Below, piece by piece: positions 1 to 10,690 of a stretch of 64,000 nucleotides of DNA (the stretch's first letter is position 1; the number at the start of each line of letters is the position of its first letter). The notes under the pieces are model-generated. The model did not search any database. It was not told where the DNA came from and was given only the letters and a program-made list of their open reading frames with translations. Source of the stretch: Mytilus galloprovincialis (taxonomy: Eukaryota > Mollusca > Bivalvia > Mytilida > Mytilidae); the NCBI RefSeq assembly GCF_965363235.1, contig NC_134842.1, positions 5,483,112 to 5,547,111 of the forward strand, written 5' to 3'. The translations under genes and the position numbers were made by a program.

Positions 1-420
1 GTGCTCCGGAAAGGTAAGCAGACTCTGGTCTATAACAAATCCGGTAAATAGTCTAATTCGGTAGATCACATTCATAAAAAAAAAGATTGATTGTAGTTAG
101 AACGTAAGGAACATATCCGGTATCATCTTTAAAACGGTTATTCCATAACGGTCAACCAACTAGTGATAGAGTCCGTAAAATTTACGAAGGGATGATTTCA
201 ACTTCACCATTGGTTTATTAGCTTCCTTGTGAGCAGTAACCCTCTATCAAGAAAATAATGATAGGAAATACAAGCACGGGAATATCGTATGAACTGTGAG
301 ATACATACCTCGTATGCAGGTGCTGCTGGAATGTTACTACTTAGAAATGGACAGTTCACAATTGGAAAGCTTAAATCATCTCTTATAGAGCTCTCTTCAT
401 ATAATATCAACTACATGAAT
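1..420 (-). mobile_element. Fragment of a Penelope-like reverse transcriptase element
   Basis: On the minus strand this stretch reads as the C-terminal part of a reverse transcriptase family common in bivalve and coral genomes. Recognisable pieces are SSNIPAAPAYEV, FIRYSRACISY and LTRKLINQ, which match the block after the catalytic core of the copy at 6098-7075. Only the last part is present and the window edge cuts it, so it is a dead fragment. The clade is uncertain: the LYTTIPH/GIPMGTNCAPL type is Penelope-like, perhaps the permuted Naiad group. Confidence 0.65.
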
Positions 421-764
421 AAAACATAAATATTAAATACAAACTTATATAAACAATATACATATATGTAAATATATAATAAAAATAATATCTGATGATG
501 CAAGTCGAGTATTATATGCTTGTATGACAACTCAGGTTAAAAGGGGTGTGTTCAAACTATGTATATATATACTCCGATTCAAATGCACTGATCATCCAAA
601 AAAGGGGGTTCCAACCCCTGGAACCCTCCCCAATGGATCCGCGACTGGGTTCACTGATTTGGTTGTTAGGCTACATAAAACAAGTTTGTCCCTTGAACTC
701 AAATGTGTAAGACCCTCAAAGTAGTAAAGGTCGTTACTCTCCTTTCGTCGTGGTGATCTCTTCT
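421..764. other. Intergenic, no gene seen
   Basis: AT-rich sequence with a short piece near 600-650 (GGGGGTTCCAACCCC type) that also occurs, rearranged, at 16590-16730. No coding signal was found. Confidence 0.5.
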
Positions 765-932
765 GCTAATGAGCCTATACAAAACCAGTTTGTCTTTTGA
801 TCTCTTGAGCTAATGAGTCTATACAAAACCAGTTTGTCTTTTGATCTATTGAGCTAATGAGCCTATCCAGTTTGTCTTTTGATCTCGTCAGCTAATGAGC
901 CTATACAAAACCAGTTTATCTTTTGATCTCTT
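765..932. repeat. Minisatellite, about 4 units of 38-46 bp
   Basis: Four tandem copies of a unit starting GCTAATGAGCCTATAC and ending TCTTTTGATCTC; the third copy is shorter because it lacks the internal ACAAAA stretch. Confidence 0.85.
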
Positions 933-943
933 TAGTTTAAATA

Positions 944-1156
944 TATTATGGATTCATTTATTTTCGTTGATACCAATTTTCATGCATTAAGTAAAACTTG
1001 CATTTTCGTGAATATTTATCTCATGGTTTTCACAAAGTCTGCATACAAGCCTTATATGTGAAATTTGTCATTCGTTGAACATTTAAATTCGTGGTTCACC
1101 TTATCCATGAAACCTACGAAAATTGGTATCATACGAATAATAATGAACCCACAGTA
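944..1156. mobile_element. MITE with TA ends
   Basis: Imperfect terminal inverted repeats of about 45 bp: the left arm contains GGATTCATTTATTTTCG and GATACCAATTTTC, the right arm the reverse complement of a near copy, ending ACAGTA. The element at 28839-29031 has the same ends. TA at both ends suggests Tc1/mariner-type mobilisation (inference). Confidence 0.65.
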
Positions 1157-1900
1157 CTTAGTTTGTCCGTTTCATTTCAGAAATCAAAAAAATTTGCGAT
1201 AACTCTACACATTTATAGCCTTGATGTTTAGTTCCTCCTCTTCGGGCACCTACAATGTCAATGTATAATAAATGTTATCGTTTAAATGCTTTTTTTCAAA
1301 TTGCGTTAATTTAAACATAAGAAAAAGCCTCTGTCCTGTGTTAGTCTCTAATTTTTTTTGTAATTCTACTAATTTTATATGACGTCCATTTTCACTGAAC
1401 TTGTACACATTTTTGTTTAGTGGCCAGCTACTGAAGCCCGATTTAGGTACGGGTTTTTTTTCGCTGTTTTGAGATCAATTACTCCATCAAAATATTTCTT
1501 TCGAATGCCAATGAGACAACTAAATGCATGTCACTATTGGGCATCAACGTATACTACTCAAATATAATTTTAAACAAAAAAGCTCTGAAAAGTAATAAAG
1601 GGTATGTTACTATTTGTTTATTTGTCACAGTGTGCCGATTTAAAGACAAGAAGATCATAAAGCTCTTTAAAAATCATAGAGTTATTTTTGAAAACTTTTT
1701 ACTAAGCCTCTACATTGATCAACTAAATGACTTATAAATAATGTTCCTATCCTCGCAGACAAAGCCCAAACAATGCCGTTTTGTTTGCTTATATGGTTTT
1801 TGTTGAAATTTTATCCATTTTGCTTACCAATATTTTACTATTTAGTTTATATATTCTAATCTGAATACAAACACAAAGACACACATAATAAAAACAGTTT
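1157..1900. other. Intergenic, no gene seen
   Basis: AT-rich sequence downstream of the Fuseless-like gene. The frame at 1528-1737 shows no family motif and is taken as chance. Confidence 0.5.
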
Positions 1901-1904
1901 AAAT

Positions 1905-2150
1905 ACTGCCGAACACTCAATTGAATTTGATGTGACTGTCATACAAGTGAGAGATTTAGTTTGCTATAAATCCAGGCTCAATCCACCATTTTCTACATAA
2001 GAAAATGCATATACCAAGTCAGGAATACAGCAGTTGTTATCCATTAGTTTGATGTGTTTGCGCTTTTGATTTGCCGTTTGATTAGGGACTTTCCGTCTTG
2101 AATATTTCTCGTGCAGTATTTTTGTGATTTTACTTTTTTTTTCAATCTCA
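1905..2150 (+). repeat. Interspersed repeat R1, copy 1
   Basis: This is the first of about seven copies of one mussel repeat, called R1 here. Typical pieces are GACTGTCATACAAGTGAGAG, CCACCATTTTCTACATAAG, ACCAAGTCAGGAATA and GATTAGGGACTTTCCGT. Its distal part overlaps, in antisense, the last 30 codons of the Fuseless-like gene. Confidence 0.8.
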
Positions 2151-5100
2151 CCTTTACAGATTTGATACTTCCAATGATATCATTAGGGAGTTGGTACCAG
2201 TTCCTTATTTCTCCGTCCATTAACAAACCTCCACTTCTGCATGAGCATGTACAGGCTAGAATGATAAAGCTTCCAACACATATACATGGCAGTCCTATAT
2301 CTGACCCAGACATTTCTATGAGCATGTCTACTAATATCCAGTAAGTTCTCCACATGGCAACATTACCAATTCCAGCAATCGTAAAAAAAATATCCTGTAT
2401 TATTAAACTGATGAAATAGTGAATAGTTTTCAATTTTTTAACGTTAGCCTCAAATAATAATGATACAATTTCTATAAAAATCTGCACGCCTATAGATATG
2501 ACAGCCGACCATATCAATGTCTTAGTTTTATCATCCGGGTATAAATTCAAATCAAACAACTTCCATGTGTTCCGCCAAAACAATATAACTAAACTCCATA
2601 ATATGGAAATGGATAAGATAATATCCAATACAAATGGCAGCTCCTTTTTAATCTATAAAGAAAAAATAAATCCGTTGATGCAAGAGTAGCAAAAACTAAA
2701 ATCATAATAATATCGAGGCAAAATTCAAACGAAAAGTATCTAATCAAATGGCAAAATCAAAAGCTCAAGCACATCAAATGCATGGATAACAACTGTCATA
2801 GTTCTGACTTGGTACAGGCATTTTCTTATGTAAAATATGTTGGTTAAACCTGGTTTTATCCTAGCTAAACTTCGGACTTTAGCAATGCGTGCACTATTGT
2901 TTCTGTAGTGCCTAACAAGATTTTGTGAGGTCGACAGATATATTTTGACTTAATATGTTGGATTAAATTTAAATGTTTGCAGCTTTAGCTTATGTTTTTA
3001 TGGTGTTTTTGTTGACTTATAGACGTTTTTCGATAATTAGAAACATGTTTATTTTCTGTTAAGACACGCAATCTGTTTATCTTTAGTAGTGCTTAAAAAA
3101 TATGTTTCATTGTGTCTCTTCAAAATAATACCTTTTTGTCAAAGAATAAAAATTATGATTTATAAATCGTCAAATTTATGAAAAATGAGCTATTATACTG
3201 TGAAACCATTTTATTCTGTTCGTAATAAAAGTAATAACTGCCAAATCGAACCTTTCATACCTTTTGTTTCATTGTAACAAAATTAACACGATCTCGTCCA
3301 GTGCCTAGTTTAAATTATGGTTATTAAATAACTGTACATGAACATGTAATATGAAAGGTAAATGAATATGTTTTCATACACAAGATGTTAGTATGTAAGT
3401 ATATCCTGGGACTATTTTACAAACTTAGTATAATAGTCCCAATTTATTTCTTAAAGGCTAAATTGTTCACATTAGAAACTTTCAACACAGTTGAGTTATA
3501 ATAATAAAGATTATAACACAGTGTTGACTGCTGTACCAATATTTGTGACATTTTTACCTATTAGGTAGAATTTTTTCCTCACAATTTGTTGCCCATACAA
3601 TAAAATTGAATGCGAGAATCATACAATTGAGATGTTTAGCTAGCTATAAAACGAGGTTTGGTCAGCCTGTAATAAGTCAGGAATATTACAGTTTTTTTCC
3701 AATTCGTTTGATAAGCTTTTGGTTTGTCATTTAATAAGGAATCTAATTCCCCTTGGAGTTTGGTATTTTTGTTAGTTAACTTTTAGGACCCACAAACCAA
3801 AGTAGGTTGGTAATTTCTTAAATATCTTTTAACTTCAGATCTTTAGTTGCTGTCCTTGTCATAATTTAAAACATATATTATTGTTTGTGAATACTACCAC
3901 GCTTAACACAGTGTTAGAGGTAAATGGACGTGGCAACGTTGTATTGTAGTCCTGTCATGTAATGTTGTCATTTTAATGTTATATTTAACATTGTCATAAA
4001 AGCGGGAGGTTTGGCTAGCCATAAAATCAGGTTCAACCCACCATTTGTTTCTTAAAATGTCCTGTACCAAGTTAGGAAAATGACCATAATGATTGTTATA
4101 TTATAGTTCGTTTCTTTCTGTGTTGCATTTATCTTTTTTTTTAAAGAATGTCACAGTTATAGTCCAGTCAATCTAGCATAAATTTGACCCTAACCTTGAA
4201 GTAATTGCAATAGAAGATTTTAAAATTTTAATCTTTAGAATTATACCCCAAATATACACAGAAAAAAAGTCCCATAAAATCTTACTTGAGGAAAACTAAA
4301 ACATAATGATTTTGAAATTCCTATGGAGATTTGCATTGATATGGGAGATGACTCTGCGAAAAAAGGCAGAAAAATCAATAAAAATTGATACAAAATTATA
4401 ACTTTACCGCTTCTATTCAACAATTACGATATTTTATCTCTCTTTAGAATTAAACAAACAACTCTGAAGGTGTTTTCATATCTTTTATCAAGCTACAACG
4501 TAGATTTCATAATTCATTAGTTGACCATTTATTAGATTTTTCAGCATGTCAAGGTAACGAAATTCAAATTGAATAAAACAAACTATCTTTTTGTGGTTTA
4601 AAGTTTCTTTGAACAAGTGAGATGCTGCACAAATATAATTTACAGATATAAACAATACCAAATATTCACATTATTTTTTTCAAAATGCTCACAAAGCCAT
4701 AAATTTTCAATTTCTTTAATGAAAAAATATATATATCCATTACACTTCGTTTTGTTTTTACATGTCATGACCAGAGGATTATATAACATAGTCAAATACT
4801 TACTTATGACCCCATCAAAGTATCATATTTTACATGAATTTAAGAAAATCAACCAAAAACTGACAAAAAAGACTCATTTTTGCGGAGCTATCTCCCTTTA
4901 CAATGTTAATTTCCATAAGAAATTAAAAATACTAAATTTTAGTTTTTCCTCAAGTTAGATTTTATGGGACTTTTTTCTGTGTATATTTGGGGCTAAATGC
5001 TATAGATTAGAACAACATATGTTCTGTTGCAATTAGTTTGAGGTTCAAATTTAGTTCGACTGGACTATTAAACCTCTTTTCCGTAGCAAAAATTTTATAC

Positions 5101-8100
5101 TGGTCCAATATGCAACAAATTTTATTTTTAATGAAATTAAATATTTTTAAATAAAATAATTAATCGAACAAACTGAAAAAATATGAAAATCTATTAACCA
5201 AATTGTGATGAAACACTTGTATTGGATCAAATTATTTCTGAATTTAGAAATTTATCATTTTATTGTGGTGCTCTAGTGTACTGTCGTGGTGAGATGGTGT
5301 CCGTTTTAATTCTGTGGTTTACATATTGTAATGTAGTGTTGCATTATTTATTTATGTATATCTCTGTCCAGAGTGTTCTTGCGTTTATTTGTAAAGTATA
5401 TCTCCGTCCAGAGTGTTCTTGCGTTTATTTGTAAAGTATTCCTGTCATGTAATGTTACCATTTTGGCGGTATTTGTAACATTGCTTTATAAATTTTTAGA
5501 TAAAGTTTTAAATTTGTGGAACAGCCTACTTGACCATTTCAGGACTGAAAACAGGTTTTCTCAATTTAAGAGCTTTGTACTATTTTGAAATGGTTCAAAA
5601 TGTTGATGTTCTGCATGTAGATAAGCTTTTTCATATTTTAGAAGTTGCTCTAACATGCTAGTATGCCTTAAATGTTTCCATTTGTGCTATATATTTAATT
5701 TTAGTTGTGCTTAACTTTAAGTTGTGCTTCAGTTTTGACATGTCTAGATATGTATTTTAGTAGTGCTTTGCATGTATTTCAATGTGCCTGTGCTGTTATA
5801 TATCTTGTCTCCATATTGTGTGATTTAATGTTGGGTTTATGTTATTATATTCGGTAAAAAGCTCTTAAGAGATTATGTTTGTATTGTTATGTTTGTATTG
5901 CAGCTGCTACTCTGTGGAACAGCCTTTATTGTGTACTGTCGTAAATTCATTGGAGATGATGTCCGTTTTAATTCTGTGGTTTACATGTTGTAATGTACTG
6001 TTGCATTATTTATTTATGTATATCTTTTTCCAGAGTGTTCTTGCGTTTATTTGTAAAGTATATCTCTGTCCAGAGTGTTCTTGCCTTTATTTGTAAATAC
6101 TGTGAAACTGTTTACTCGCGTAGTGGTATTAACCATATGTGGATTCTTAAAAATTCTAAAGAACTTCTAGACAATTTTAAATCTCGGTCTTTTTCTGAAG
6201 ATAGTTCTATCAAAACATTTGATTTTTCAACCCTGTATACCACCATTCCCCATGTGAAATTGAAAAATCGCCTAAAAGAAATAATCCACAATGCCTTTCA
6301 ACATAAAAATGGTAGCATACGCTATAAATTTATTACTTTGGGATTTCATAAGGCATATTTCGTTAATAGTGACAAACAAAAAGGTAAAACATGCGCTACA
6401 CAAAAGAACAAGTGGTCAGTATGCTGGAGTTTCTTATCGACATATTTGTTGAGTTTGGAGGTAGACTTTTTCAACAAATTGTCGGCATTCCTATGGGAAC
6501 GAACTGCGCGCCTCTCCTTGCTGACCTCTTCTTATTTTCATATGAATCGGAGTTCCTTCAGACACTTGTCAAAAACAAGAAGATCAAAGAAGCCAGGTTA
6601 TTTAATTTCACTTTCAGATATATTGATGATGTTCTTTCCATTAACAGTCCGAACTTTTCTGATTGGGTTCCATTAAAATATCCATCAGAACTAGAAATTA
6701 AAGAGAAAACAGACACGGCTTCCTCTGCCTCATTTTTAGACTTATACCTCGAATTTGACATACCCAGTCATCTTAATTAGTACCAGAATCTATGACAAAC
6801 GAGACGATTTTGATTTTGAAATTATCAATTTCCCCCACCTTAGTAGCAATATATCAACTTCACCTGCATATGGAAAATACATTTCCCAACTTATTCGGTA
6901 TTCAAGAGCTTGCAGCTCCTATTCAGACTTTGTAAAACGTCACCAATGTCTGAGCAGAAAGTTGATGAACCAGGGGTATGTCAAAGAACGTCTCGTCCTC
7001 TTTCTAAAAAAGTTCATCGGAAGATACCCAGAACTTGTTGATAAATATTCCTTCACAAATAATACACGATAGTCTTGAAGTATAGATTTTGCGTACTGAC
7101 GTTGTTTATCGTTATATTATTCTTTTATTTGTCTTTATTAATATTACTTTTACTATTAAGTCTGTTTTTTTTAGATATCCTTTTTGACTTAACTCTGTGC
7201 TTATGTATTCCATCATACTTTGAACGACAAAATTATTTTATGATGTGACTCTGTACCTATGTATCTTGTGATACTTCGAATGACAAAATTATTTTATTTA
7301 TTAATAGTACTTTTACTGTTGACCAACTTTTTTGTGATATACATTTGACGTGACTCTGTACTCATGTATCCCGTCATACTTTGAACCACACTATTATTTT
7401 ATTTATTATTACTTTATACTGTTTAGTCAGTTTTTGTTATATCTATTTTGCGTGACTGTATTTATGCATCCCGTCATACTTTGAACGACAAAATTATTTC
7501 ATGTCTACCTGTGCGAATTTCAAACGCGCAATTTTACACTAGTACTCAAAACCCTCCTTCCTTGGTGGGTGCATTTTACATACTAGACAAATAAAATCGT
7601 ATAATATAATCAAAATGAGGATGTTATTTTGATGTGTGCTTCTTCGCTACATCATTTGTTGTTTTCATAGTGATTAATATGATAACACAATGTTGACTGC
7701 TGTACCCCTATTTTTGACATTATTGACTATTGTGTCTGTTTGTTTTGTTCAAGCATCGGTGACAATATAATGGAATGCGACTGTCATACAAGTGAGAGGT
7801 TTAGCTAGCTATAATTAGTTATCAAAAGTACCAGGATTATAAAATCAGGTTCAATCCATCATTTTCTACATTTGAAAATGCCTGTACCAAGTCAGGAATA
7901 TGACAGTTCTTGTCCATTCGTTTTTTATGCGTTTTGTTATTTGATTTTGCCATGTGATTATGGACTTTCCGAATTGATTTTCCTCCGAGTTCAGTATTTT
8001 TGTGATTTGACTTTTTATATGTAAGCCGAATCAAAAACTTTCGTATTCGTATTCGTATTAAATGGGAGGTTTGGCTAGCCATAAATCCAGGTTTTATGCT

Positions 8101-9165
8101 GTCTTTTTTTTTTTATTTTGCTTTGTTTCCTTTAGTCATTTTTCGTTTTTTTCAATAGCATTGTCAGTTTGAATTTGAATTATGAGCTATGGTATCTTTG
8201 GTATCTTCTGTCTCTCTTTCATATTAAATAAATTCATCATAGATACCAGGACTAACTTTAGTATATACGCCAGACGCGTGTTTCGTCTACTAAAGACTCA
8301 TCAGTGACGCTCGAATCCAAAAAAAGTTAAAAAGGCCAAATAAATTACGAAGTTGACGAGAAAAATTCCTAAAAGTTTTGCCAAATACAGCTAAGGTGAT
8401 CTATGGCTGAGGAAGAAAACCCTTAGTATTTCAAAAAATTTGTAAACAGTAAATTTGTAAATATGACCATATCAATGACAAAAAGTGCTGACTACTGGGC
8501 TTGTGATACCCCCAGTGATTGTAAATAAACTCATCATAGATACCAGGACTAACTTTAGTATATACGCCAGACGCGCGTTTTGTCTACAAAAGACTCATCA
8601 GTGACGCTCGAATCAAAAAAGTTAAAAAGCGCACAAATGTGGGTGATATGAACTTTCTTAATTGATAACATATGGCAATAAAACCTACCACTTTGCTAAA
8701 TATCATCGGCTTGATAAAGAACTTATCTTTGCGTCGATCGTATCCATTCAGATATGGCATAACTATTACATTCCTAATGCTGCGTAATACAACTAGCAAT
8801 GCAACAACAGGGAGGAGTAATATCAATGGTGAAATATCAGCAGTATAGATGTCTATGAAATTCCACAGTCCTCTCCAATGACAAACATCAAGAAAAGCCC
8901 AAAGGAACGCGATCACTCGTGAAAAGATTAAATACAAAAGTATGTGTTTATCCTGAAACAGTTTTGTAAAAGAAAACTGTAATAAAGCAAGAAGACATAT
9001 TCCTATAATACCACACGATAAAGATAATCCATTGCTTAATACGGGATCATCTGGATAAATATATCTATCTTGAATATTCCATGCTGTATTCCAGAACCCA
9101 ACAACAAAAAATGTTAAGAAAGCATTGATGAATGCATTTCCAAGTTTCACAATTGTCTTCATCAT
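2044..9165 (-). CDS. Fuseless-like eight-span membrane protein (2 exons)
   Basis: Exons are 9165-8689 (ATG start) and 2652-2044, both in phase 0. The donor is GTG|GTAGGT and the acceptor is a T-rich tract ending in TATAG. The product is about 361 residues. Four hydrophobic segments lie in each exon, eight in all. A motif W-x2/3-W-x3-D recurs four times (FWNTAWNIQDRYIYPDD, HWRGLWNFID, FWRNTWKLFDLNLYPDD, MWRTYWILVD), so each half repeats the other and each half is itself doubled. This matches my memory of the Fuseless family (in fly, a presynaptic protein affecting calcium-channel placement), which is expanded in bivalves. The last 30 or so residues are encoded by antisense R1 repeat. The roughly 6-kb intron holds an RT element, a MITE and a retrozyme dimer. 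Family and joining of the exons are inferred; a role here is not known. Confidence 0.6.
2735..2870 (-). repeat. R1 repeat, inverted copy
   Basis: Reverse complement of R1 (CAAATGGCAAAATCAAAAGC, GACTTGGTACAGGCATTTTC). With copy 1 it forms inverted repeats around exon 2 of the Fuseless-like gene. Confidence 0.8.
3480..3790 (+). repeat. R1 repeat copy
   Basis: Diverged R1 with GTTGACTGCTGTACC, TTTAGCTAGCTATAAAA and AAGTCAGGAATA in order. Confidence 0.7.
3945..4090 (+). repeat. R1 repeat copy, partial
   Basis: GGTTTGGCTAGCCATAAAAT and CCTGTACCAAGTTAGGAAAA are R1 pieces, preceded by CCTGTCATGTAATGTTGTCA, a sequence that also occurs near 5445. Confidence 0.7.
4160..5067. mobile_element. Harbinger-like MITE, TTA duplication
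   Basis: Long imperfect inverted repeats run inward from both ends. They start TAGTCCAGTC and include an arm of about 60 bp with CCCCAAATATACACAG and AAGTCCCATAAAATCT, mirrored near 4930-4993. The element is flanked by TTA at 4157-4159 and 5068-5070. A TTA 3-bp duplication is typical of PIF/Harbinger. The two frames inside (4241-4423 minus, 4617-4958 plus) show no transposase motif, so it is non-autonomous. Confidence 0.65.
5275..6098 (+). repeat. Direct repeats 655 bp apart upstream of the RT element
   Basis: About 165 bp at 5275-5440 recurs at 5930-6098 (GTCCGTTTTAATTCTGTGG, GCATTATTTATTTATGTAT). Each copy itself contains a doubled 39-bp piece with CCAGAGTGTTCTTGC. The second copy runs straight into the RT element and may be its leader. 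Confidence 0.75.
6098..7075 (+). mobile_element. Penelope-like reverse transcriptase element, broken
   Basis: The plus strand encodes recognisable RT blocks in order: FDFSTLYTTIPH (motif A region), GIPMGTNCAPLLADLFLFSYE spread over 6480-6550, the catalytic box FRYIDDVLSIN near 6618-6650, the thumb-side block ASFLDLYLEFD, then SSNISTSPAYGKYISQLIRY and the C-terminal KKFIGRYPELVDKYS. The family is non-LTR and Penelope-like by its motifs. The reading frame changes more than once, so the copy is dead. No endonuclease part was recognised next to it. It lies inside the Fuseless-like intron on the opposite strand. Confidence 0.75.
7090..7505 (+). repeat. Tandem tail behind the RT element, about 4 units of about 100 bp
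   Basis: Diverged tandem units share GACTCTGTACTTATGTAT, CCGTCATACTTTGAACGAC and AAAATTATTTTATTTATTA. Position directly behind the RT frame suggests the element's 3' tail (inference). Confidence 0.75.
7670..8100 (+). repeat. R1 repeat copy, long
   Basis: The longest R1 copy: it begins TGATAACACAATGTTGACTG, continues through GACTGTCATACAAGTGAGAG and TTTGAAAATGCCTGTACC, and ends near 8090 with GGTTTGGCTAGCCATAA. Confidence 0.8.
8267..8310 (-). ncRNA. Hammerhead ribozyme, type I, copy A
   Basis: The minus strand reads GCGTCA-CTGATGA-GTCT-TTAGT-AGAC-GAAA, then a short helix III region, the pre-cleavage GTC, and TGGCGT. Both core boxes (CTGATGA and GAAA) are intact. Helix I pairs GCGTCA with TGGCGT in six pairs including two G-U. 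Helix II is four pairs with a five-base loop. Helix III is very short, as in Penelope and retrozyme hammerheads that favour dimers. Confidence 0.8.
8564..8607 (-). ncRNA. Hammerhead ribozyme, copy B, core altered
   Basis: Same fold as copy A with the CTGATGA box intact, helix II GTCT/AGAC and helix III ACG/CGT. The second core box departs from GAAA, so cleavage is doubtful. Confidence 0.7.
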
Positions 9166-9774
9166 GAACTTTTTCTTCTAGTAATATTTTCTCGTCCTAC
9201 TACATATGTGTTTCAAAAGTTCAACTTTGAAAAGGCTTAACCATTAATGTTTCTCGAACTGCATCAGTTCACGTTAACAAAAAAGACAAAAGGTTTAATG
9301 AGCATACGATTGTATAGTCTGTTCCAACTTAGGTAAATAGTTTGTAAGTGTTTTCCAAATATTCAGGTTGTTTTATTGTATAGCAAAATTATAAAAAAAT
9401 CAAATATTTTTTCTCAGTAATTTAATATCAATTCAATCAATTAATTCAACATACATATACAGCAAATAACTAAAAAATGATATTGACTTATAAAAGTGTC
9501 TTTGTTTTCATTAGTTTCTGAATGATTTTCATTTATACACCGAGTACTCTTTTATTGCAAACTTTATTTATTTAATAAATTAATTAATTTTATAAATGCA
9601 TTGCATAAGGAAATCAATTAAGCACAGAAAAGTAAATAAGGGCACTACATGTAAAATGATGAGAAATACAATCTTTTATATAAATATCAAAAGTAACAAA
9701 ACTTTTAATATATTTGCAAAGTCACAATTAACAATAATTCACTTCATTGTTCAGTTCAAATGGAGAAGATGGGA
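9166..9774. other. Upstream region of the Fuseless-like gene
   Basis: AT-rich sequence with no recognisable coding signal. It should hold the promoter of the gene at 2044-9165 if the ATG at 9165 is the true start, but I see no clear motif. Confidence 0.4.
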
Positions 9775-9783
9775 TGTTGCGAC

Positions 9784-9893
9784 GGAAAAAAAGTCACAGG
9801 AAAAAAAGTCACAAAACCTCTAGGAAAAAAAGTCACAGGAAAAAAAGTCTCAAGAAAAAAAGTCACAGGAAAAAAGTCACAATTAATAAAATT
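9784..9893 (+). repeat. Left iterated terminus of the MULE
   Basis: Six boxes of (G)GAAAAAAAGTCAC, one with AGTCTCA and one followed by an AAACCTCT interruption, ending GTCACAATTAATAA. Confidence 0.9.
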
Positions 9894-10007
9894 ATTTGAA
9901 AGAAGTATATAAAATGTTTTTTAAGAAGTATGTTGGAATGCACATGACAAAAGTGATTTTGTATATCAGCTGTATGAAATAAATAATTTAAAAAATTGCA
10001 GTTTTGT

Positions 10008-10116
10008 TAAATAAAAATAATACTTCTTGTAAAAGTGTATCAGATCAATTATTTTTAAATAAAAATAATACTTCTTGTAAAAGTGTATCAGATCAATTAT
10101 TTTTAAATAAAAGCTT
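10008..10116 (+). repeat. 48-bp tandem duplication inside the MULE
   Basis: Two nearly identical 48-bp units containing TACTTCTTGTAAAAGTGT and ATCAGATCAATTATTTTTAA. Confidence 0.9.
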
Positions 10117-10690
10117 TTAAAATTTATATAGGTAAAGCGCACATCGATATTAACAGATTTCGTTTTATTTATGGGTTAATAAAATAAAAAAATATATTCT
10201 TTTCATCATTTTTAAAAAAAAATAAATACACTAAAAAAAATGATAATAGTATTAAAAGTGTAATAATTTATGTTTTCTTTTTCAAAACAAACTCTTAAAC
10301 AAACAGGATAAGCCATTTGTTTCCTTTTCATTCATGATAAGCCCTAGTTGTTTTTCATGGGTAGGGCTTCCTTCCAAAAGAGGAAGTGAAAGGTCTACAA
10401 AAAAGGGAAAGGTGCCACAAGAAGCCACTAATTAATCTCAACAGTCACTGTCAATAAATGTTGTAATTACATAATTATTGTTAATGGGGATGCTTTGTTT
10501 GTTTAACATGTAATTGAAGGATTCTCATGATATTGGTAAAAACACAGCTATAGAAAAACAAAAATCACAATAACATGTGGTCAAACCATACCATAGACTT
10601 TCTAACTTTGACTCAAATTAAAGAAAATGTATGACTTCATTTACTTTTCTATATAAGAAAAAAATAATTTCAAGTGTTATTAAATAAAAT

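Larger units (their letters stand above)
8226..8640 (-). mobile_element. Retrozyme-like tandem pair carrying two hammerhead ribozymes
   Basis: Two direct copies of a segment (on the plus strand, TCATCATAGATACCAGGACT through GACTCATCAGTGACGCTCG) start at 8226 and 8524. On the minus strand each encodes a hammerhead motif, at 8310-8267 and 8607-8564, exactly 297 bp apart. One full monomer between two ribozymes is the layout described for metazoan retrozymes, whose transcripts are cut to unit length and circularised. The pair sits just inside the intron after exon 1 of the Fuseless-like gene, in the same sense, so it would be transcribed with the host pre-mRNA. Activity is inferred only. Confidence 0.75.

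Noticed and set aside
4617-4958. 113-codon frame inside the Harbinger-like MITE
   Set aside because: Low-complexity, no Harbinger nuclease or Myb motif.
8584-8688. Read-through end of the first Fuseless-like exon (RASLMSLL)
   Set aside because: It is translation of retrozyme sequence beyond a good donor site at 8688; taken as intron.
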